Of a stretch of DNA of 64,000 nt, positions 46,385 to 60,306 are shown piece by piece. Numbering within the stretch: position 1 is the stretch's first letter; each line of letters opens with the position of its first letter. The translations under genes and the position numbers were made by a program. The stretch lies in assembly GCA_963971305.1 (NCBI GenBank), contig OZ020303.1:57722867-57786866 (forward strand). Reading direction: 5' to 3'. This stretch comes from Arcuatula senhousia. Its lineage: Eukaryota; Mollusca; Bivalvia; Mytilida; Mytilidae. Under the pieces are notes generated by a model. It saw only the letters and a program-made list of their open reading frames with translations. It did not search any database and was not told where the DNA came from.

Positions 46385-46962
46385 TATTTGCTAAAAGCAG
46401 GTGTTCCTACTGGCCAAGTAAGTGTACTACAATAATACAATTCAGCCATGTATAATCACTATTAAAGCATACATCATCTTTTTTTTAATACATAGATTTT
46501 AATTGGTATATGACCAAATGATCTATTTTAATACATAGGTTTTAATGGTTATATGGCCAAATGATCTGCATGTTTTCATCTGTCAGTCTGGAGGCATTAT
46601 CATAACAATGATGGCATCATCATCACTGGAAGTCACCATGCATTTCTAGGATTCTGATTTGAACTTTCAGGAAAAAGATTATTTCCTATGTTGTTTTTTT
46701 GTATGAATCAAAAAAGTTCTATATTGTAGGGCAATGTAGGCTTTTGACAAGTTATAATTCTTTTCACTGGCCTTATTCTCAGAATAGCATGAATCTTCTA
46801 AAACATGTCAAATTTTTATTTTTAACTATTTGAAATCCAACTCCTTGTTGTTTTTTTTTGCATGTTATATTTGTTCTTGCATCATATTTATTTTGATTCT
46901 TTTACAGACTGTTTGTATAACCTGAAACCTATTTTTGGACAACGTCTCACAGAAAACCAACC

Positions 46963-49900
46963 ATGAAATACAATTTTGGTAACAATACCACAATTGAAAT
47001 CACCCCTACTCAGAAATCATTCAGCGCTCTCATCAAAGAAACCATTGCTGTTCATGAAAAGGAGGTAAATCTATTTTAATTTGTGCTTTTTAAGTATTTT
47101 TGATTTTAATATGTTTTTGATTTAAATGAAATCCAAGCAATACAGCATGTACTCAAACTTTTCATTGCAGTATACAACCCATCCGATTTAACTATGGACT
47201 TTCGATTGTAGCGTAAAGTGAAGTGTGCAAACACAACAATGAAAATTTATGTCGTCATGAACAAAGCCAAACGTTAACAAAACCACAAATCATTACATTT
47301 GATTACATAAAAATACATTGATTGAATGAATGGGTGTTGCAAACATTAAATCTGATTGGATATTGATGAATAGTCGGCTGATATGTTGTTTTTCTTACTG
47401 TGACGTTTTGCGGTTTTTGTTACCGATTGGCTTGTTCATGACGACGTAAATTTTCATTGTTGTGTTTGCACGCTTCAATAGAAAGTCCATAGTTAAATCG
47501 GACGGGTTGTAATTAAATTTGAAAAACATTTAAAAGCCTTTGAGATGACTATAGACATGTCAAGAAATCTTTCATGTTTGATAATTATATAACACCAAAC
47601 AATTGATTTTGATATATATTTATATCATGTATATTGAACAATCATGATAATTATATTTTCAAAGGGATACATGTATATTTACAGAAAATTGTGCAAATGC
47701 TTTATTTCATTAGTTAAGTCTTTAATTTTATTGATTATAAATTGAAAATCATAGCCAAAGTGCAAGACATGATTTATTTGTAGAATAAGAATGAAATAAA
47801 AAAATAGGTTGAAAGCAATTTGAAGTTGTATATATACATGTAATTAATGAACATAGACAGTCTTGTAATTTACACATGTTATGTGAATTTGTTTAACATG
47901 TTATAAGTATATGTGATGCAATATAGATTATATATATAGTAATTATGCAATTTTAGGTACACTGGAATGATAAGCAAATTTAAAACAAATTAAATAATTC
48001 ATTTGATCAGATATTCTCTAAGGGCTGTTTCAATTAAATTGATGTGGGGGAGGGGGGACGCACTTTGTTCAATACCCCCCACCATCTATATAAAAAAATT
48101 CATTACACATCCACCAAAAATGCATTTAAACCCCCCACAAACAGAAAAATAAAAAAATGCATCCCCCTGTCCCACGTTAAATTAAATGGAACAGCCCTAA
48201 TGGATAAATTTGATATTCTGGAATATTTCACTAGATAAAATGAACTTGACATTTTCAGTTAATCCTGCCTAATTGAGATGACAGGATTATCTAACATTGA
48301 TTTTTTGTTTTAACATGATACATATCTTTAAAGTCGTTTTGATATTTCCTTCCCCCATGTTAGCTAAGTCGCTCACTTCATAGTGATACCAATCATATTC
48401 AAAATAATTTTTACACACACTACCTTTGAATGAATTACCATATCATCCAATAGTAGTGACTTTCTGATTAATTGCTTATGTATTTAAAAGTTTGTCATAG
48501 TCAAACTCGGTCTTCACGATTAACTTTTTGAAGCACAGACCCGAAAATTATTATTTTTAGAATTTTTCTTTACACATAATTGGCCTGAAATTCCATATTT
48601 TTAAGAAATTTTACTGGCAAGGGCTGTCAGACTTGTGGCTAAATTTGAAGACTGCAAACTGTGGATCGATACAAAAATAGAATGGCAACAACCCTACATG
48701 TATTTTTCACAATCATCATGATCATGAAAATTGCAGTCCTTTCCTTTGAAAATTTCTGGCATTTGTAGTCTTAATTAATGAATACCATGAATATGTAATG
48801 AAGAAGACAGTATAACAGTGAAAAGCTAACAAGAATTCACTAGCCCGAATGAATGTTTAGTCGCCCTGTGCTCGCTGTCATTTTGCTTCTGGTTACCTGT
48901 TGAAAGCAGCATCGCAATAGACACAAAGAAAATTTTTTTATTGAATTATTTATTTGTCATACATGTGTCATAGGGAATAAATAAAGAGCTTGTGAGACAA
49001 AGTAGAATTAACAGAACATAAACAGACAACAAATATGACAAAGTATATTACATGTAGTTGATTTAAAACACAACTTTAAAAAAATGTTGAAGAAATATTG
49101 CTACAATAAGAGAAAAGTTTTTAAATGAAAAATGAATGTATGTATGGGCTGATGCAAAAAGAAATGAATTATTGCATTTTAAATATGCACTTGTTGTCTC
49201 GAAATGCTGTCTAGTATTACCTAATGTGCATTGCATGTAAATAAATCATACTCATCAATTTTAAATTATGTATGAGTCATTGGATCACATGCACTTTATA
49301 TCTAATGCAAATTTATCTGATAATTGGTAATTTTAAAAGATTATTTAAGTATCTGACATGTCTTATCACAATAACATTTACTTATTGACATTCTATGTCT
49401 GGTCTGATAAAGTCATCTTGGCCTCTTGGGTCAGGTAATTTTTGATTGAACTGAAAATTTCAAGGTTTATCAGTTACAAATGTATGATACATGTATGAGA
49501 ACACATAGTTTAATCTGGCCTGTTGTCTCGTGACATTAATCATGTTAAAGATTCAAATGTCAATATGTGGAATGCAATATCTTTAGTGGACTTTCTAAAT
49601 AATGTTATAGAATAGCATTGATCTAATTGATAATAAATTTGATCATGTTTTCAATTCATGTTTTAAAGAAATGTCAGGTGACAGTGTTATCAAATACAAG
49701 TAAACTGAGTAATCCATGTAATCAGTTGGCTTAAGTTCAAAATTTATTTGCATTACTCTACTTGAAAATTTAATGATATTGAAGAAATCCAGGTAGATGA
49801 CTTAGGGACTGACCATTTAACTTAAAGGGGGGGGCCTTGGTTTTTTCCTAAAAAAATATTCTGAAAATTATTTTTGATGAAAAAAATATTTTGGCAGCTG

Positions 49901-52900
49901 AGGGTAAGAAAAAAAAATATTCTGAAGAAGGATTTCTGCTATAAAAAATATTGCTGATAATGAAAAAAATATTCTGTCGCGACGGCTTCAAAAAAATAAA
50001 TATTTTGTCCACGCTCTGCGCGGAAAAAAATTTCGGATCAAAACAAAAAACCAAGGCCCCCCTTCAAGTGAAATGGTCCGTCCCTTATAGAAAATACATT
50101 TATAGCTGCAGTTAAGCTCAAGACTAGTTCTTTCCCTAGCCTTAAGTTCTTGTTTGCTGACGGAACTACTTATTTGTCCAAGATTTGTCAACAGACTGTG
50201 ATCAAGACTTTACATTATAGTACTTCTTGCTTGTGATATACAAATCAACTATTTTTGTCAGAGCAACATTGATTGATTTTGAATTATATATATGTACATG
50301 TACATGAATCTGCCTTTATGTTCGCCTAATGTTTTGGTATTCAATGATGTATTTGAAAATCAATACTTTAGGTTCAAATGTATCCAGTATATAATCATGA
50401 CAGATGGATGGTAACAACCTTTTAAATGACAGTTGTCTACAACATTTACAATGAACATCTGTTTCCATATAATGCATTGAAGATAAACGATGTTAAAGGA
50501 TTAACCGTTTTTTTTTGCCATCTAAAATTATAAATAATGTCAAAAATGATCAAATGTAGAGCCATTTATTTTCATGGTTTGATAAAAATTGATAAGTTTG
50601 TGAACTTTTAAATTCATGGTTCTGGCGCCCGCAGCATACATATCAATGTTGAATTTCCTTGTCTTGGGGTATCAAATTTCATTGAAGATTGATACCCCAC
50701 AAATAAAAATACATGTAAAACCACAGTATTACATTTTCATCATGTTCTTGACAAGCAAGATAAAGAAAAAAACAGCTGTCAGTCTGAGATCAAATTTGTT
50801 AAAAGTAAACTGCATTAAAGACAAGTATAAAAACTTTTGTGGTTGTTCAAAATAGCATAAATTTATTTTGTGTGTTTATCATGTCATGAAGATTAACTGT
50901 AAACTTAATGTTATTCATAGAATAAGATAAGGTGACACTAAGATAGCAAGACCCCTAAATTAAACTTATGAAAAATTCTTTTATTTTCTATTCCAGGAGT
51001 CCGAGGATGCCTTCTTTGTTGGTGACCTTGGTGACATCATTAAGAAGCACAAACTCTGGAGAAGATGTTTCCCCAGGATTGAACCCTTTTATGGTAAACA
51101 TATAACAGTTTTAGATAAATCAGGCATAAACTATTATGGACTTTCTTATGTTTTACAAAAACGATCATTAAAATGTATAGACATAAGAAAAAATTGATAA
51201 ATTCCAAAATTTGGATTAAGTGAAAATACAGGTATACATGTATGAATACTACATATACAATGTACATGAATAAAGTTTTACCAAACAGATACTTACACTG
51301 AAAAACCTGTAAGCTAGATTTGGATACATTATGAACATGAAGAAGATTTACTAATTTGAAAGGTGCTTTATTCTTTCATGTTTATAGAAGATGGCTTTTT
51401 CAATTTGGACATTAATGGTTTTGATCAAAATGTACAGAGGAATACAATTTTTATATTACGTACCACCAATTGTTAACTTACCGGTAAATGTGAAATGCTC
51501 CATCTATCAAAGTAGGGGCATAGACATGTTAGGGTCTGTTGTCCATTTCAAATGTTGCAAGATGGGGCATATTCATGTTTTGTTGAATGTTTAGTCGAAG
51601 GAAAGGACTCCTGAAACTTTCAAATTTAGGATGATTTATCTTGTTCAGAATTTGTTCTTTTTCAGCCTTCCACTGTTGTTTTAATGCTATGATCTGTGTT
51701 ATTTACTTTAGCTGTGAAATGCAACGACCACCATGCCGTACTAAAGCTCATGGTTGATATGGGTCTATCTTTTGACTGTGCTAGCAAAGTAAGTTATATA
51801 CATGTATATAGAAGATAGTAAAAAGTAAAATAAATGTACACAACATAGCCTACATTAACATACAGCAATAAAAATCGCACACACACATTGAAAAAGAGCC
51901 AGAAGCCTTCAAAGTCAGTATAGAAAATTATGTGTACAGGTGAAAAAATATGACCACTGTTATTTTAGTTTTAAAGGCATGCACTAGTAATATTCAAATA
52001 AATTTTATTATCACTGCTGATATCAGATTAAAAGAATACACATCTTGAATTCAAACAGACATTGCAAGATTTTCCTTTTATGAATAAAACCAAACCATTT
52101 TACAAATTCTTTGAAAATTTCATACATTTGAAAATCCCTCACCATATTTTCATTTAATTTGAAGAGGATTCTTCAAGTGCAGTTATTGTGCAGAGGGAAT
52201 AATATACTTGACTAGTTCTCCATGGAATATTGATGTTTTAAGGGTGAATAATTCATTTACATTTATCAATGTTTATTTCAGGCAGAGATCCATAAGATGC
52301 TAAAACTTGGAGTTGATCCTTCAAGAATCATTTATGCCAACCCATGCAAGCAAACTTCATTCATCAAGTATTCAGCCAAGAATGATGTATCTTTAATGAC
52401 CTTTGACAATGAGGATGAACTTCACAAGGTCAAGGCTGTTTATCCGGATGCCAGGTCTGCTTTGCATGGATATTTTTATAAGATATTCTATACATTGACA
52501 AATTATCATCTTTGAAGTGAGTTAGTTGTAATTTGTTTGCAAATCTCTGGGTAATTCTGAAAAAAAAATCTAAGGAAAAAATGATTGGATTTCATAAAAC
52601 AGGAAGTAGGTGAGCGACAGACCTTAAATTGAATCCACCATTATGTTACCCCATGCTGATGCTGTATACCAAATATCAAGCATCTGTGATACGTAGTTGC
52701 TGAAAAAACTATTATGAAAAATTTTTCGCCACCCACCTGTCATTCACCATTTTGTAACATGGATTTATCACTCCATGAAATCTGGCCAAAAATTTAGACA
52801 TTAAATAGAATAATGTTTCAAAAACGATTGATCAAGAAAACAAAAATACTTGGTTTTAAGTGGATTTTGAAAATACACTAAATATATTCTGGTCAAATGT

Positions 52901-55900
52901 AGAAATTATGTAAGTATTTACAAAAGGATTTATAGAAATATGTAACTAGCAACAAATCTATTTCATCTAGACACTTAAGTCTTGTAACAGTATACCGTTA
53001 TGTTGAATGCACACAAAAATGGAAGAGGGGAGGGTAAATCACTTCCAAACATTTTCAGAAGGTTATTGATTGAACTTAAATTGGTGTAGGGAAATGGTGA
53101 CATTTTTAGTATGCTTTAAACTATGTATCATTTTATTTATTTCTTCAGGAGTTCAAATTAACATTTGAGAGAGGTCGAGGACTTTTTGAGTTCACCAGAA
53201 TGAATGTAATTAGAAAGTCCTCATTATGAGTTACTGTAAATAAAGTCCAGGACTTTTGTATATTGAACTTCAAAGGTCCTGCATCAAAAATTGAAGGCTT
53301 GACCTTGAACCTCTGTTGCTTTTGGCAATGTTAGTTGTAAAGAATAATTTTGTAATAAGACATCTTTCATTTTAGGCTTGTATTGAGAATTCTTCCACCA
53401 TCTGACTTTAAAGTCCAGTGCGAGCTCGGCATGAAGTTTGGCTGTCTACCTAGTAAAGCCTATCATTTACTGATGGTAGCAAGAGAACTTGAGTTAGATG
53501 TAGTTGGTGTCAGGTAACTTAATACATTCAGAATAAGATTATTCCAGAAATGCAAACTCTAGGAATGGATGACATAATTAATTTTCTTTAATGAATAATG
53601 TTTGGCCACCCATTTAATTTTGATTGATGTACCTTCTCTCCTCCCTTCATTCATTTCTGGAACAGCCCTTATATGAAATGAGTATGCAGTACTTTTTCAG
53701 GCTATATGATTATATTAAACCAATACTTTTTAACATCAACAGAACAGAAATTATACTTGATGTTTGCTATGAAAGCATGAAAAAATTACATCAATTACAA
53801 CATGAAACTTATAAAAAATAGTTCTTTGTTCCAAAAAGATCAAATTGCCATTGTTACAATTCCAACAAAGGGATCATCATTAAAGAATAAGACTATTTCT
53901 AATTAATTAGATCACAATAAAGTAACCTTGAAAATTATTTGCTGTATTATAATTTCAAGCAATCAGTAAAGAATATATTCAATTGTGTCAATCTTAAAAA
54001 AACAAAATTAATGAACTTGTATCATTACATGCATCATTTTTTACCATCTTCATTTTTGTAGCTTCCATGTTGGGAGTGGATGTCAGGAGCCAGAAGCTTT
54101 TGAAGTTGCCATCCAGCAAGCCAGGGAGGTGTTTGAAATGGGGATCAACATGGGATTCAATTTCGATCTACTGGATATTGGCGGTGGATTTCCTGGACAT
54201 GAGGCAGCTGGAATTACTATTGAAGAAGTTTGTACCCTTATGTATATTGTTTCAGACAAATTAATTACTTTATAGTACCATATCTACACTTGACAATTTT
54301 CTGTTAGCTACACTGTACAAACTCTAGATTTTGGATTGGTTTGCAAATATTCATTAACTGAAAATAAATAGGAAGTGATCAAATGCAGAGAGTAATTATG
54401 TTTAATATTAAAAGCATACGAGTTATTTTTATTTATATATATTATATGTAAAACCAACGTTTCAATACATTAAATCTTAATAAGAATGAAGATAAAAATT
54501 CAGAATTTGAAGAATTCTGTTTTTAGAAATGATTATGGAAAACATCTTTCATGAGGGAATTCTTTCACTGTTCAGAAGTAAATGAAACTTTTCTGAAGTA
54601 AATGAAAATATTTTAATGTTTTCAGATAGCAGAAGTTGTCAACCTTTCACTCGAGAAGTACTTCCCTGAAGAAGAAATTAAAGTGATTGCTGAGCCAGGC
54701 AGATTCTTCGTTGCTTCAGCTTTCTCTGTTGCTACCAATGTGATTGCTAAGAGAGTCATAGCCGGCAATGAAAATGGTAGGAATTCAATACACGCGTTGC
54801 GCATTTGCGGGATTGGTCACTAATTAAGCCAAAAGAGGAGGAACTGGTAAAAAAACTGGTTCCAACATGCTAATGGACAAAGAAAGTTATTTCTTTATTT
54901 CCGTTCAAGATTGATTTTTTATGGGTTGGAAATGTTGATTGTTGGTTTATTTGTCAGTTGCCAATGATTTTTAACCTATATGTTGAATTATTACAGAAGA
55001 ATCGTTGATAGAAAATACTGTTCCCTTTGTACCATGTTGAATGACGTCCTTTTTCCTCCCCATGACCCCTGATGACCTCGTCTAAATGACGAGTCAAATC
55101 TGGAACGGATATATTGTGCAACCCTAGTATTGTAGGTCTTAAGGTGCAGTGTTGAAAATTTTAAAAGATTGGATTGAAACAATTTATGAAACCTGTAGAA
55201 TATTTATATCCCACAAAATTTGGAGAGTTTTATGTTTTTGACAGTTTTGCCATCTGAAATCATAGTTTGTGGGTGCCAGTTATCTATAAAAACAACTGAC
55301 AGTTATTTATTGATACTTGGTTTGCTAGAAGTACACCATATCTTGTGTATATTACCAGGATATTTTTAGTGCAAAATTTTGTGGAAATTATTTTGACAGT
55401 TTTGCCATCTAAAATCTTAGTTTGCGGGTGCAAGTTATCTAAAACTATGGTTAATGTACTTGGTTTGCTAGAAGTACACCATATCTTGTTGTGTATATTA
55501 CCAGGATATTTTTAGGGCAAAATTTTGTGGAAATTATTTTGACAGTTTTGCCATCTAAAATCTAGTTTGCGGGTGCAAGTTATCTAAAACTATGGTTAAT
55601 GAACTTGGTTTGCTAGAAGTACACCATATCTTGTTGTGTATATTACCAGGTTATTTTTAGTGCAAAATTTTGTGGAAATGGTCCTTTTAACTTAAAATTT
55701 CTCCAAATCCTGATTAGACTGTTACAAAACTTGGTATGCCAGATGAACCCCATAGGCATGTTATTAGGAATTTTTATTTGCGAAATTTTGCTGATATATA
55801 GATGGAGAAAAATAAATATAGCTCAGGGATTGGAATGATAGTCCTGTAGCGGAATGCAGAAACCTTAATGCTTGAAATGAGATTGTTGTAATTTTGTCTA

Positions 55901-58900
55901 TTAAATGATTTCAGATTTTTAATTTACTGTTGAAAATTTGTGCTTTCAGAAGAAGGTGAAATGTCCACTGCCAATGATGAACCAACCATGATGTATTATG
56001 TCAATGACGGCGTTTATGGATCCTTTAATAGTCTTCTCCATGACCATGCCATTGTGGTACCATCTTTACCTAAAGTAGGTTGATAACAAACATCTGTCTT
56101 CTCCTTGGTATAATCTACATATTTGAAGATAACTTGCTGTAGTACATCAAATCTATGTTCAGTTGTAATGTCAACACCCAATAACGTGGCCATTTTATAT
56201 TCAGAGATTGATATTGGACTTGGAATACACATAGGTTTGTTCATGTGGTTCTGACACTTCTATAAAACAGTTCAACCATATCAATTAAAAACTTGCACAG
56301 CTATTTGGGAAAACAAAGCAAATCATTGAGTTTCTAGCAAAATTACAGAAATATTTTTCAAATAAGGCGAAAGTTGACAAAGATATAGTTTGGTTACAAA
56401 AGTTGAGATCTACATACACTGATTCCAGTTAAAATTTCACACTCCTTAAACTTGTTTAAATAGATAAATTGTAGTTAAAGCATGACTTGATAGAAGAGTT
56501 TTTCTTACTCTAAATAGAGCTACAAAATGAGTGCAACATACACAAGCAGCATATGGGGACCAACGTGTGATGGCCTTGATGTCATCCTACAAGAGTGTAA
56601 GCTTCCAGAGCTGAGGGTCGGAGACTGGATCTACTTCAATGATATGGGAGCATACACCATCTGTTCCTCTTCTCCATTCAATGGAATGCCCAAGCCCAAA
56701 CAATACTTTGTTTGCGCCAAGGCACTCTGGTAAGATACTTTGCAGTGCTTCTTATCAAGTATTATCAAGGTAATTTCTTGGTTAAAAGACCACTTGAAAA
56801 ATTTCATCTAAATCCACAAGACTAACACAACAAAATGCTGCTAAAATATTTCAACTTTAAGTAAAGATTAAATTATCAAAAGCCAAAAATGCATTTCTCA
56901 AATCACTTCAAAATCTTAACAGCCTCATGCAGGAAAAGATTTTTTAATGAGGTGCTAGAATGTTTAACAGCTAAAATTTGGCTAATGAAATTTTTTGTTG
57001 GATATTGAAAAAATGGTGTCTACCTTTAACCCACCCTAATTTTTAATTTTATCAAGTTTTCAAAAAAGATGAAATAAGTAATATACCGTATTTTGCCGTG
57101 TATAGTGCGCAGTTTTTTACAATAATTTCAAGAATCTAACATAGGGGTGCGCACAGTACATCCCTATATGAGATTTTCATACATTTTCATGAACATCGGC
57201 AACGGCAAAAGATCGATGTTTGTCAGACTTTGGACAGAAGATTCATCCATGATTGAACACAAGAATCATAACTCACATGATTTCTATTGAATCCTGTTCA
57301 TTATAAGTATCTCTAAATAAAATTTATCATGCTTTTATCCAATAAAAAACTTAATTGAAGTGTCTTCATGTGTTTGTTTATTAATTTCATTTTCATATCG
57401 TCCGCCATTTTGGATGTGTTTAGTTTGGTATCTAATATTTGTGTTCTTAAAAAAAAATACTTCTATCCAATTTCTTTATTCAAAATAAGAATAATAAAAT
57501 ATGATTTTTATTGTCTCGCCTGCGACGAATAGTCGCGGAAGGCGAGACATAGGTATTACTTTCCGGCGACGGCGGCGGCGACGGCGGCGGCGTAAACTTT
57601 TTTGTAAGACTTTTATGGACGATGAATTGCTTGAAAAGTATAATAGCTAGGCATCTGATATTTGGTATACAGACAGTTGAGGGTATGGTCTACGCAACTG
57701 TCGCCATGCCGTTTGACCCTGACCCCATTTTCACGCTCCAGTGATTCTGTGAACTTAGGTTTTTTTTCAGGCCATAAACATTTTTGTAAGACTTTTGTGG
57801 ACGATCAATTGCTTGAAAAGTATAATAGCTAGGCATCTGATATTTGGTATACAGACAGTTGAGGGTATGGTCTACGCAACTGTCGCCATGCCGTTTGACC
57901 CTGACCCCATTTTCACGCTCCAGTGATTCTGTGAACTTAGGTTTTTTTTCAGGCCATAAACATTTTTGTAAGACTTTTGTGGACGATCAATTGCTTGAAA
58001 AGTATAATAGCTAGGCATCTGATATTTGGTATACAGACAGTTGAGGGTATGGTCTACGCAACTGTTGCCATGCCATGTGACCCTGACCCCATTTTTACGC
58101 TCCAGTGATTCTGTGAACTTAGGTCTTTTTTACAGGCCATAAACATTTTTGTAAGACTTTTGTGGACAATGAATTGCTGGAAAGTTATAATAGCTAGGCA
58201 TCTGATATTGGGTAAACAGACAGTTGCGGTTATGGACTATGCAACTGTCACCATGCCATGTGACCATGACCCCATTTTTACGCTCCAGTGACTCTGTGAA
58301 CTGATGTCTTTTTTTTTCAGACAAAGCTTTTTGTAATACTTGTGTGGACAATGGATTGATAACTAGGCATCTGTTATTAGGTATACAGACACTTTTTGTG
58401 TTTATATCAAGAAATGAAAACTTAGGTAGTTGATTTTAGTGATGGTGCCGGCAGGCGAGACATACTTTTAGTGGCCACACTTGTTTATTTATTTATTCTC
58501 CCTTTACTTGTTTCCTTTATCAATCAATATTGTGTATTCCCCTCAGTAACCTCATTTAAATAATTCTTAAAATAGGATGGTTTGTTTACATGATTGTGTA
58601 TTTTCTTTCATGTAATTATTTGAGCAACTTGGGCAAGAGATAACCATTTTCTTATTGTTTTGTGAATAAATACTCATCCCAAGCTGGAGATATTAATTTA
58701 GATTCACTCTGGTAATTATTTGTTTTGACACTGAGACTAATTTGCATACAACATCGATATTTTGTCAAACTGGCTTGGACAATTAACAAAGCCATTCAGT
58801 TGTAATACTTCAGGATTGTTTGAATAGTAATTTGTTGATCATCACTGTTTTGACACCTTTATTGTTTTCATCAAAAGATGTGAGCTTGGGTTAGCACTTG

Positions 58901-59566
58901 TTGTTTGTTAATTGAAAAGGGGGACCATTTACGGGATTTACGATCTCGCTGTCATAATAAAATACACAAATAATATAACAGTTTATTTTTATAATTGACA
59001 AATAATTACAAAACAATTTTATTTTCATTAAAAAATCTTCATCTGTAGTCTTTCTACCTGAAAAAAAGAGACAAATTTTCAGGGTTCTCTGTCATAGAAA
59101 ATGATCGTGCATTTTACACAAAACTTCGTTTTTCCCCCAGATTTTCATCATGAAAAGGGGGTGCGCATTGTACATAAATGCGCACTATACACGGCAAAAT
59201 ACGGTATTAAAGTATGTTGAATAAAACATTAAAAATCCACTAGATATTTCTAACCACCATATTAGGCATATTGCATTATATATGTTCAGCAGTTTTATGC
59301 AGGTACTGAAGTAAACCATGATAGTTGAAATTTTAAACGTCATGAAACCTGTCTAATTAAACAAAAATATTTAAAGCTTTTAATTAATTTTCCTAACCAG
59401 ATGAATTTGGTTTTACAGGAATGAAGTTTATCCAGATGAAGATCTGATTGCCTCACACATGCCACTAATGAAGGCGGGTCACTTTCCATACGAAACACCA
59501 AACACTTTCAACAACCCTGTTCATGCTGAAGAAATTACTGTGGGAGATTTTGATGTGGATATGTAA
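46963..59566 (+). CDS. ODC1: Ornithine decarboxylase
   Basis: PLP enzyme that makes putrescine from ornithine, first step of polyamine synthesis; active as a cytosolic homodimer. Ten coding exons: 46963-47064, 50997-51093, 51712-51788, 52282-52454, 53376-53513, 54062-54227, 54626-54776, 55950-56074, 56518-56729 and 59419-59566; 1389 nt, 462 residues (human 461). Two leader exons precede (to 44524; 46283-46417) and exon 46908-47064 holds the ATG (A at -3). Active-site residues are all present: Lys69 (AVKCN), Asp88, His198 and Ser201 (FHVGSGC), the GGG loop 236-238, Glu274 and Arg277 (EPGR), Tyr324, Asp333, Cys360 and Asp361 (WGPTCDG). This makes it an enzyme, not an antizyme inhibitor. An antizyme-binding-like segment spans roughly residues 117-140. 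The C-terminus is acidic (GDFDVDM) and lacks the human terminal degron. Exon 4 has a weak donor (ag|gtctgc), supported by the frame. Intron stretches not listed elsewhere are AT-rich and show nothing clear. Confidence 0.96.
47175..47509. mobile_element. 335-bp MITE with ~110-bp inverted repeats, TA flanks
   Basis: 'caacccatccgatttaacta' at the left pairs with 'tagttaaatcggacgggttg' at the right, and the arms run on through 'aacaatgaaaatttatgtcg'. TA dinucleotides flank both ends (47173-47174, 47510-47511), as in Tc1/mariner-type insertions. In the first ODC coding intron. Confidence 0.85.
48022..48197. mobile_element. 176-bp MITE with TAA target duplication
   Basis: Termini GGGCTGTTTCAATTAAAT and, inverted, GGGCTGTTCCATTTAAT, flanked by TAA (48019-48021, 48198-48200). 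A TWA trinucleotide duplication points to the PIF/Harbinger superfamily. The inside is C-rich with 'aataccccccacc'. Confidence 0.85.
49805..50084. mobile_element. 280-bp MITE with TTA target duplication
   Basis: Termini GGGACTGACCATTT and, inverted, GGGACGGACCATTT, flanked by TTA (49802-49804, 50085-50087). PIF/Harbinger-like by duplication type. A truncated inverted relative lies at 43705-43977. Confidence 0.85.
55240..55680. repeat. ~150-bp tandem repeat, about 3 copies (ODC intron)
   Basis: 'gacagttttgccatct' recurs at 55240, 55395 and 55541 with 'ttggtttgctagaagtacac' and 'attaccaggatatttttag' in each unit. Lies between the 54776 donor and the 55950 acceptor. Confidence 0.85.
57086..59204. 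mobile_element. 2.1-kb element with terminal inverted repeats (ODC last intron)
   Basis: 'ccgtattttgccgtgtatag' at 57086 is mirrored by 'ctatacacggcaaaatacgg' ending at 59204, with TA on both sides. No transposase is visible. A separate repeat unit (57513-58463) has been inserted into it. Confidence 0.8.
57513..58463. repeat. Nested element with 182-bp tandem repeats
   Basis: Opens with the hairpin 'gtctcgcctgcgacgaat' / 'ggcgagac', then '(cgg)n', then units containing 'gtaagacttttgtggacgat' at 57604, 57787, 57968 and 58151. Closes with 'ggcaggcgagacatac'. Similar 'cttgcctgaaggcgagac' is seen at 60152. The first three units are almost identical and the fourth is diverged. Confidence 0.8.
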
Positions 59567-59738
59567 CCAAATGAACAATGTCCATTTTAATATTGTGTTT
59601 TTGAAAGACATTTACAGTTAAATTGTTGTCCAATAGTCATGATTTTCAAATTTTAATTCAAGATTAACGTTGGTTGTGATTTTATTCTGTTGATTATCAT
59701 TTGAGACTTGATTTGTAAATTATTCCTCAACTTTAAAC

Positions 59739-60065
59739 AATAAATTGATTTAAACTTTTAAAAAAAATTAATTGCTTAGGTAATAATCAAAAAAAATATT
59801 TATACATGTAACTTCAATTTTAAAAAAAGATCTAATTATGATTAAAATCCTGAAATTATACACAGATTTTTAAAAAAATATTTATAATCAGAAAGTATTT
59901 TAAACATTATTGAATGTCCTATTCTGATTTTATTCTTTGATTTTTGTTAACTTTCATATCTTATGAATTAGAATTGAAACTCATGATGAAGGAATAGATT
60001 TCATGGCTATACAAATAGTAGGTACACCTGCAACTTATCATCATTTGGCCAGAATTAACAATAAA
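59739..60065 (+). terminator. Poly(A) signals of ODC
   Basis: AATAAA at 59739-59744, about 170 bp past the stop, and again at 60060-60065. Either could end the transcript. Confidence 0.6.
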
Positions 60066-60306
60066 GCATTAAATTATCAGTAAAGTCTTAGTTTTACTTA
60101 CCATACTTTATATGCATTGTTGTAGCAGGCCTGTCTTCATTGGGATTTTTTGTCTTGCCTGAAGGCGAGACTTAGGTATGGTGATATTATTTTATTGTTA
60201 TTGTTCACCATTGATATTTGGTATGCATTAGCATTAGTACAGATCAGTTTTGAAAGCATTTCATCTGTATGCTGCTCCAGTCAAGGTCTACTGACTTTGC
60301 GATTTT

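Noticed and set aside
46963..59566. Antizyme inhibitor instead of ODC
   Set aside because: Antizyme inhibitors have lost catalytic residues; here Lys69, His198, Cys360 and Asp361 are all kept.
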